A DNA stretch of 23,224 bases, taken from contig JBLHOT010000057.1 of the NCBI GenBank assembly GCA_047623945.1, forward strand, positions 1-23,224. The letters are read 5' to 3'. The notes below the pieces were generated by a model. It saw only the letters and a list, made by a program, of their open reading frames with translations. It made no database searches and was not told where the DNA came from. The position numbers were made by a program, and so were the translations under genes. The stretch's first letter is position 1, and every line of letters begins with the position of its first letter. This stretch comes from Arcticibacterium sp047623945 (lineage in GTDB: Bacteria; Bacteroidota; Bacteroidia; Cytophagales; Spirosomataceae). Of the stretch, positions 22,810 to 23,224 are shown piece after piece.

Positions 22810-23224
22810 CTACATACTAAAAGCTTCACTAGTCTTTTTAAAAGAACTTCTATCTCTCATTATTAGCATCCACAAGCAAATACCAAACTCTCCAACCATA
22901 CCAGGAATACCAATAAAGTTTGACAATGTGCTGTCATAAAAGTTATCCATAAAAATAGGCCCTACAACTCTACCAGATAACCAAAACAGCCAAGTATAAG
23001 AAAAGCACCTGGAGGCTTAGGGAGGAACCCAGATCTAAAAACCAAATAACCAAAAGGAAACAACCAAAGTCCCCAGAAAACTGAATTCACCAAAATACCG
23101 TTTCCATAAGACTCAAAATGGTGCATAATTTGGGTTTTCACATTTCCGCTTATTAAATACTGAGACTTATTCAAGAGCTTCAAAATATCTAATTTATGCG
23201 TCATGTTTGAAAACGAAAGTCCAA
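22810..23224 (-). pseudogene. DUF4386-family membrane protein, frameshifted and cut by window edge
   Basis: DUF4386 proteins are multi-pass membrane proteins of about 230 residues with unknown function. From the right edge the minus strand reads HHFESYGNGILVNSVFWGLW then LFPFGYLVFRSGFLPKPPG, the typical central part, and stops at 22962 after GYLVEL. The adjacent frame continues from about 22985 with the expected C-terminus (FIGIPGMVGEFGICLWMLIM) to a stop at 22810. One indel near 22965-22990 would restore a continuous C-terminal half. The visible ATG at 23204 is probably internal, because the frame is open to the edge and the N-terminal helices are missing. A sequencing error is the alternative to true decay. 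Confidence 0.6.

Noticed and set aside
1..23224. CRISPR array, tRNA, rRNA, riboswitch, toxin-antitoxin or defence system
   Set aside because: No regularly spaced direct repeats, cloverleaf or rRNA-like sequence, and no recognisable defence or toxin families were found on either strand by reading.

Overview
The window looks like chromosome of a member of the Bacteroidota, most likely a Cytophagales-type organism. The base composition is AT-rich and Shine-Dalgarno signals are weak. Several genes are preceded by TAnnTTTG-type -7 boxes. Typical families are present: a DUF4783 protein, a BatD-like protein, a secreted M36-family protein with Bacteroidota-style C-terminal domains, and a KtrB with a long N-terminal extension. 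No rRNA, tRNA, CRISPR array or prophage was seen. The genus assignment is inference; no marker gene here settles it.

Layout. 1-509 (minus): end of an IS3-family insertion sequence, cut by the window edge and broken in frame. 510-1111: decayed coding sequence, then a trypsin-like lipoprotein protease (1112-2143, plus). 8013 down to 2242 (minus): five tightly spaced genes, namely DapA-family deaminase, 4-hydroxyproline epimerase, FAD-dependent D-amino-acid oxidoreductase, KtrB and KtrA. The first three form a compact trans-4-hydroxyproline degradation module leading to alpha-ketoglutarate semialdehyde; the last two form a K+ uptake system. 8103-9943 (plus): a CoA-binding protein gene, decayed sequence, an outer-membrane beta-barrel gene with two downstream hairpins, and a broken second copy of the end of the CoA-binding gene. 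9933-10892 (minus): a zinc-independent quinone-oxidoreductase-like MDR protein. 11043-14474 (minus): a large secreted M36 (fungalysin) family protein whose metal-binding and catalytic residues are substituted.

14725-17702 (plus): mutS2 and a small conserved-looking gene. 17699-18127 (minus): DUF4783 protein. 18214-18729 (plus): phosphoribosyltransferase. 21374 down to 18911 (minus): batD-like gene followed by aroC. 21495-22508 (plus): secreted Asp-box beta-propeller protein. 22510 to the end (minus): a small membrane ORF without a usable start, and a frameshifted DUF4386 gene.

Most of the window is ordinary housekeeping and catabolic sequence, and I do not see a clear new defence or mobile system. 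The points most worth a second look are the apparently catalytically dead M36 protein, the hydroxyproline-ktr gene arrangement, and the partial duplication of the CoA-binding gene around the beta-barrel gene.
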